This document shows, piece by piece, positions 24,969-28,893 of a stretch of DNA of 28,893 nt (position 1 is its first letter; each line of letters begins with the position of its first letter). The stretch lies in assembly GCA_964626495.1 (NCBI GenBank), contig CAZVFT010000019.1, positions 1-28,893 of the forward strand. Direction: 5' to 3'. Both the position numbers and the translations under genes were made by a program. This DNA comes from JACNLN01 sp964626495. Lineage in GTDB: Bacteria; Fidelibacterota; Marinisomatia; Marinisomatales; CAZVFT01. The notes beneath the pieces were generated by a model that saw only the letters and a program-made list of their open reading frames with translations, ran no database searches and had not been told where the DNA came from.

Positions 24969-26962
24969 TACCTCAGTAATATTTTACAAATGGAGTTTGT
25001 TTTTACTTCTTTTCCCGGACTTGGAAATTGGGAATAGACCGTACCTGAGCCGTTTGCCATTGGACGTAATCCCGCTTCCTGCAAGGTAGAGATAGCGCTC
25101 CTGAGATTCTTTCCCCGAACTTCTGGGATGATAGCAATTTTGTTAGGTGAGGGTGAGATAGGAAAAGATGAGCTTGTCATTAAAGCTAAAGATTTTTCGA
25201 TTTTCTCTTTTGGCTTTTCTTGAGTTGAAGAAAATAAAAATTGATTCTCGTTCACAGGTGTTAGACCTTTCGGTTTGTGGACAAATATGTTATCGTTGAT
25301 ATTGAGTATCTGATTCATCACATTTCGAAAAGTAGGTGCAGCGCTTACTCCTCCCCAATGTTTACCTTTTTCAGGTTCTTCCAGAACGATAACAGTGACA
25401 AACTGGGGTTTATCGGCAGGTAAAAATCCAGCGAATGATGAAATAAATTTTGTATCAGAGTAGGCACCATTGATATACATCTGTGCCGTTCCAGTCTTTC
25501 CTGCAACTTTCCAACCTCTGATATTAGCATTTGTTCCTGTTCCAGAAGTCACAGCTCCCTCGAGCATTGCGGTTAATCTTTTCATTTCATTCTTGGATGT
25601 AATTTTTCGAACTACTCGAGGTGAGTTTTTAAAAATCACTCTTCCAGAGGGGTGGATAATCTCATCAACAAGAATTGGTTTCATCAGAAATCCACCGTTA
25701 GCTATAGCAGCGTAAGCATAAGCTAATTGAAGAGTGGTGACTGAAACTTCGTGTCCAAGAGATATCTGAGCGAGTGATACAGCGCACCATTCATCAGTAG
25801 GATGGAGGGTTCCAGACGTTTCACCGGGCAACGAGATTCCTGTGGGAGAACCAAATCCATATTTTCTTGCAAACGTGTAAAGGATATGTTTGTCGAGAGT
25901 TTTAGCTATTTTTATAATTCCAACATTACTGGAATGTTCAATAATTTGAGAAAATGTTAGAAGGCCAAAGTCACTCCAATCCCGAATTGTTAACCCTCGA
26001 AAAGTAAATCCGCCATCCTCGCAATAAAATTCGTCAGTAACAGCTACGGTTTTTAGTCTCAATGCAGCTGTAGCGGGGACAATCTTGAAAGTAGATCCCG
26101 GTTCAAATTGGTCTTCAACAACACGATTTCTATAAGTTTGTTTAGAATATACTGCACGATTATTGGGATCAAAATCGGGGATAGATACCATTGCAAGAAT
26201 TTCACCATCATTTGGGTTGATTATAATTCCCATTGCTCCCGTGGCATTTACTTCTTCCATCTGTATTAACAGTTCATTTCTCAAAATGGTCTGGTATTCA
26301 AGGTTGATGGTTAGAACAACATTACTACCATCTACTGGATCCTGGCTGGGATACGATTCGTTGATAGATAATTTTCCTCTTCCATCTTTTTGTAACATCA
26401 TCCACCCATCTTTTCCCTTGAGGTAATCATCATATACTTTTTCAATACCCGATAAGCCGATATTATCCATATCTGTGAAACCAATTAGCTGAGAAGCAAT
26501 ATTCTGGTATGGATAAGAACGATATCCGTGGCGATGTATCACAAGTCCTTTGTCTTTGATAGCAAGAAGGGAGTTGCTGATGTTGCTTCTCAGGTTTCTC
26601 TCTAAATATTTGAAGGTTTGATTCGAATTCAACAATTGTGTGTAATAATCTGTTGTCCTGCCAGTAATTTCGGAAAAGGTAGAGCTAAGATGTTGTTTGT
26701 TCTCAACAAGGTGTGGATGTGCAGCGAAGTCATAATGGATAGCATCTTCAGCAAGTGACTGGAGATTTCGATCGTAAATAGTTCCCCGTAAGGCTGGAAC
26801 AGTAATTTTATTATATCCCTGAAGAACCATCTCGTTTCTAAGTTCATTGGACTTAACAACCTGAACATAGAAGAAACGGATCAATAACCCAGCCCACAGA
26901 ATTACCACAAAGAAAGAAATAAGCAGGATTCTAGGGCGGTATTTCAAAAAAGCTTTCGTCAT
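24968..26962 (-). CDS. ftsI: Division transpeptidase FtsI/PBP3 with a C-terminal PASTA domain
   Basis: FtsI crosslinks septal peptidoglycan. The 664-residue protein has a short cytoplasmic tail, a span (about 11-32), and the pedestal region starting with RGTIYDRN (59-66). The transpeptidase domain has the active-site STFK (S290-K293), SSN (344-346) and KTGT (489-492). A linker of about 50 residues leads to one PASTA domain (about 611-664, IPEVRGKNLRSAISTLQEAGL). Enterobacterial FtsI lacks PASTA, so this architecture is of the type seen in Bacteroidetes/Chlorobi and Gram-positive relatives. It is coupled by TAATG to ftsL and murE. Confidence 0.97.
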   Translation of the reverse strand: MTKAFLKYRPRILLISFFVVILWAGLLIRFFYVQVVKSNELRNEMVLQGYNKITVPALRGTIYDRNLQSLAEDAIHYDFAAHPHLVENKQHLSSTFSEITGRTTDYYTQLLNSNQTFKYLERNLRSNISNSLLAIKDKGLVIHRHGYRSYPYQNIASQLIGFTDMDNIGLSGIEKVYDDYLKGKDGWMMLQKDGRGKLSINESYPSQDPVDGSNVVLTINLEYQTILRNELLIQMEEVNATGAMGIIINPNDGEILAMVSIPDFDPNNRAVYSKQTYRNRVVEDQFEPGSTFKIVPATAALRLKTVAVTDEFYCEDGGFTFRGLTIRDWSDFGLLTFSQIIEHSSNVGIIKIAKTLDKHILYTFARKYGFGSPTGISLPGETSGTLHPTDEWCAVSLAQISLGHEVSVTTLQLAYAYAAIANGGFLMKPILVDEIIHPSGRVIFKNSPRVVRKITSKNEMKRLTAMLEGAVTSGTGTNANIRGWKVAGKTGTAQMYINGAYSDTKFISSFAGFLPADKPQFVTVIVLEEPEKGKHWGGVSAAPTFRNVMNQILNINDNIFVHKPKGLTPVNENQFLFSSTQEKPKEKIEKSLALMTSSSFPISPSPNKIAIIPEVRGKNLRSAISTLQEAGLRPMANGSGTVYSQFPSPGKEVKTNSICKILLR

Positions 26963-27312
26963 TATTGTTTATTGAAATCTTTTAGCAATTCAGGATCTAC
27001 AAATACTACGAGAGATTCTGGTGCAGGGGATACCATCTGAAGTTCCTTTTTTACAATTTGACTAATCCGGTCAATTCTATTCAATCCTGCAATATCATTG
27101 TGGAGAACTCTGTTCTCTTCAATTATATTATCACGGATACGTTTTAATGCTTCATTTTCACGACTGGTAATATTGATTTCGTTATATACCCAGAGATAAG
27201 TAAGAATTCCAGAAATGGAGAATACCGTAATCAAGAAGAATAATATAGAGTTGATAAACTCTTGTTTCCTTTTGGATCGTCGGGTTCTTTTGATTGTTTT
27301 TGTCTTCTTCAT
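26962..27312 (-). CDS. ftsL: FtsL-like bitopic division protein
   Basis: The 116-residue protein has a strongly basic N terminus (MKKTKTIKRTRRSKRKQ), one span (about 19-43) and a periplasmic coiled-coil (about 48-92, ENEALKRIRDNIIEENRVL). It ends in a short tail that includes LVVFVDPELL. FtsL recruits and activates FtsW-FtsI with FtsQ and FtsB. The primary sequence of FtsL is poorly conserved; the call rests on topology, size and its place between rsmH and ftsI. An open frame reaches 27465 but would overlap rsmH by 157 nt. The ATG at 27312 overlaps the rsmH stop in an ATGA junction and is the better start. Confidence 0.87.
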   Translation of the reverse strand: MKKTKTIKRTRRSKRKQEFINSILFFLITVFSISGILTYLWVYNEINITSRENEALKRIRDNIIEENRVLHNDIAGLNRIDRISQIVKKELQMVSPAPESLVVFVDPELLKDFNKQ

Positions 27313-28256
27313 ATAATTTTTTCCGCTACACGAAGTTTTGCGGCTCTGGCTCGTCGATTTCTTCGTACCTCTTCTTCTGAGGGTACTATAGGTCGTTTCG
27401 TCAAGACTTTCAATGATGGTTTTATTCCACATTGACAAATAGGAATATCTGGAGGACAAACACACCCTTTCTCAAGTTCTTTAAACTTTTGTTTGACCAA
27501 TCGGTCTTCAAGGGAATGATACGAGATAATAGCTATTCTTCCTTTGTTGTTGAGATAATCCGCAAAAATATTCAAAAAGTTTTTTAATATGGTGAGCTCA
27601 TCATTTACAGCTATTCTAAGAGCTTGAAAAATTCTGGAAAGAGTTTTTGTAAGGAATGAATCTCCACTTACTGATTGTATGATATTTTTAAGATCTAAGG
27701 TGGTGGTAAGAGGCGAAGTCATTCGTATATCTACAATTTTTTTGGCAATTTTTTTTGCATTTCGTTCTTCTCCATATTTACGAAATATTTCTGCGAGATA
27801 GGTTTCGTCTTTCGTGTTGAGTATGTCTTTTGCTGTGATTGAATTTTTTCTGTTGAATCTCATGTCCAGAGGTCCATCCATTCGATATGAAAACCCACGT
27901 TCTGGGGAATCAAGTTGCATAGATGATATGCCAAGATCCAGAAGTATACCATCCACTCCTTTAATGTTGATTGATTCCAGAAATTGAGGGAACTGGTCGT
28001 AAGAAGCGCAGACGAGGTGACATTTTGAAGAGGCTGGGAGGGACGTTTTACAACGTATAATTGCCTCTTCATCCCGGTCAAATCCTACAAACGCACCTTT
28101 TTTGGAAAGGATTGAAATGATCTCGGCAGAGTGACCGCCTAGACCGAGAGTCCCATCCAGATAAATACCATTCCGACGAATGTTCAGAAATTGAACAATC
28201 TGATCCTTTAAAACGGGGATATGGAATGCTTTGTTGGATGTCCATACCTGAGTCAA
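27309..28256 (-). CDS. rsmH: 16S rRNA (cytosine(1402)-N4)-methyltransferase RsmH
   Basis: RsmH (MraW) methylates C1402 of 16S rRNA with S-adenosylmethionine. The 315-residue protein has FHIPVL near the N terminus, the SAM-binding motif DGTLGLGGHS (34-43), LLDLGISSMQLDSPERGFSYR (105-125), and IISYHSLEDRLVKQKF with the conserved YHSLEDR. The C terminus KRPIVPSEEEVRRNRRARAAKLR is typical. It lies 3 bp after mraZ and ends in an ATGA overlap with ftsL. Confidence 0.97.
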   Translation of the reverse strand: MTQVWTSNKAFHIPVLKDQIVQFLNIRRNGIYLDGTLGLGGHSAEIISILSKKGAFVGFDRDEEAIIRCKTSLPASSKCHLVCASYDQFPQFLESINIKGVDGILLDLGISSMQLDSPERGFSYRMDGPLDMRFNRKNSITAKDILNTKDETYLAEIFRKYGEERNAKKIAKKIVDIRMTSPLTTTLDLKNIIQSVSGDSFLTKTLSRIFQALRIAVNDELTILKNFLNIFADYLNNKGRIAIISYHSLEDRLVKQKFKELEKGCVCPPDIPICQCGIKPSLKVLTKRPIVPSEEEVRRNRRARAAKLRVAEKII

Positions 28257-28259
28257 GTT

Positions 28260-28721
28260 TTATAAAATTATTTTATCCGCTAGATCCTTGTATTCTTCAG
28301 GATCAATTCTGAGTGAAGTTTTTTCAAGGTCGTTCAGGGTTTTGGGATTCCATAATTCAATCTTATTTACCATTCCAATAATCGTAATCTCATTTTCCAA
28401 CTGTGCATAATTCTTAAGAACTTGAGTCAATTGAATTCTTCCTTGTTTATCAAATTTTACTTGGGCAGCATACCGGGTAATACTTCGGATAAATGAGCGA
28501 TAAACTTTAGAGGCAGAAGAGAGGTTACGCAATCCATCTTGAACTTTTTTCCATTCTTCAAGAGGATAGGCAACAATACACTGATCCATCCCTCTGGTGA
28601 TGTAAAAGATGTTTTTATTTTTCGGGGTAAGGGCATTTCTAAATTTGGAAGGAATGTTGACCCTACCTTTTGCATCAATTGAGTATAAGTACTCACCTGT
28701 AAATGTATTTTCTATAACCAT
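28260..28721 (-). CDS. mraZ: Transcriptional regulator MraZ
   Basis: MraZ is an AbrB-fold DNA-binding protein that controls the dcw operon. The 153-residue protein has two repeats, each with a DxxGR motif: YSIDAKGRVNIPSKFR (13-28) and VKFDKQGRIQLTQ (88-100). It is the first gene of the cluster. The ATG at 28721 follows AGGGG and a leader with three TGGG-type boxes that match the known MraZ recognition pattern. This organisation implies autoregulation, as shown for E. coli MraZ. Confidence 0.95.
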   Translation of the reverse strand: MVIENTFTGEYLYSIDAKGRVNIPSKFRNALTPKNKNIFYITRGMDQCIVAYPLEEWKKVQDGLRNLSSASKVYRSFIRSITRYAAQVKFDKQGRIQLTQVLKNYAQLENEITIIGMVNKIELWNPKTLNDLEKTSLRIDPEEYKDLADKIIL

Positions 28722-28748
28722 GTGCCCCTGATATTAATTGGGATAATT

Positions 28749-28784
28749 ACCCACTGCTACCCACAATGTTAAACTCTCTTCCCA
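28749..28784 (-). promoter_or_regulatory. Candidate MraZ operator: three TGGG(A/T) boxes
   Basis: Read on the minus strand, TGGGA (28784-28780), TGGGT (28763-28759) and TGGGT (28753-28749) lie in the same orientation. The last two are separated by five bases (AGCAG), which is the spacing known for MraZ boxes, and start-to-start distances are 21 and 10 bp. The first box is in the promoter spacer and the others are at or after the expected transcription start, so binding would block transcription. A TGGG on the opposite strand (28739-28742) also makes a small palindrome with the last box. Confidence 0.75.
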
Positions 28785-28794
28785 CAAATGTCAA
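28766..28794 (-). promoter_or_regulatory. Main dcw promoter upstream of mraZ
   Basis: On the minus strand TTGACA (28794-28789) is a perfect -35 hexamer. After a 17-bp spacer, TAACAT (28771-28766) matches the -10 consensus at 4 of 6 positions. It lies about 45 bp before the mraZ start and overlaps the MraZ boxes. Confidence 0.75.
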
Positions 28795-28893
28795 GAAATA
28801 ATTTCAGTTTTTTTTAAATTATTTGTTTATAGGACAGATAATTATACGATTAGCAACAGGTAACACAAAAATGGGTAGCAGAGAGCACGCCTG

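Noticed and set aside
27313..27465. N-terminal extension of FtsL by 51 residues
   Set aside because: It would lie entirely within rsmH; the ATGA overlap at 27309-27312 gives a normal 116-residue FtsL.
28871..28893. Start of a divergent plus-strand gene (ATG at 28871)
   Set aside because: Only seven codons are visible, with a poor ribosome binding site; more sequence is required to call it.
1..28893. tRNA, rRNA, CRISPR array, transposase or phage genes
   Set aside because: No tRNA-like cloverleaf with a T-loop motif, no regularly spaced identical repeats and no transposase or integrase motif were seen on either strand.

Overview
The window reads as a chromosomal segment of a Gram-negative-type bacterium of low-to-moderate G+C. 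It has m-DAP-type peptidoglycan synthesis, a lipoprotein-like class B phosphatase and a PASTA-tailed FtsI. That gene style, plus a YfhO-family membrane protein beside a flippase, suggests the Fibrobacteres-Chlorobi-Bacteroidetes neighbourhood (for example Marinimicrobia-like lineages). This placement is inference; there is no rRNA here to prove it.

Layout. Bases 1-7446 (+ strand) carry a 5'-truncated TPR protein, a secreted TPR protein, a class B acid phosphatase homologue, a Wzx/MATE-like polysaccharide flippase and a YfhO-family membrane protein. This looks like an envelope or glycan module. Bases 7852-9544 (+) hold sat and cysC, overlapping by 14 nt, which make PAPS from sulfate. Bases 9598-10785 (+) encode an orphan membrane histidine kinase, closed by a clear bidirectional intrinsic terminator. 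From 28721 down to 11546 the minus strand is a nearly complete dcw cluster: mraZ-rsmH-ftsL-ftsI-murE-murF-mraY-murD-ftsW-murG-murC-murB-ftsQ-ftsA-ftsZ. Downstream of it lies an iron-type superoxide dismutase gene (10851-11432, -).

How it works together. The mur genes build the UDP-MurNAc-pentapeptide, MraY and MurG make lipid I and lipid II, FtsW/FtsI polymerise and crosslink septal wall, and FtsQ/L/A/Z form the divisome. RsmH and MraZ are the usual leaders of the operon. The mraZ promoter has good hexamers with TGGG(T/A) boxes placed as for MraZ autoregulation. Genes are packed so tightly that six junctions share the same one-base TAATG stop/start overlap.

Most notable points. murG is split by a -1 frame change at a run of ten A residues, and the missing TGNPIR motif is intact in the other frame. 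Each of the three large intergenic gaps (1354-1638, 7447-7851, 12722-13058) contains a different small palindromic or repeat-rich element; one lies between ftsA and ftsZ. A perfect 9+9 bp dyad sits between the ftsZ stop and the sodB promoter. I found no tRNA, rRNA, CRISPR array, transposase or prophage gene, and nothing that I can defend as a wholly new system.
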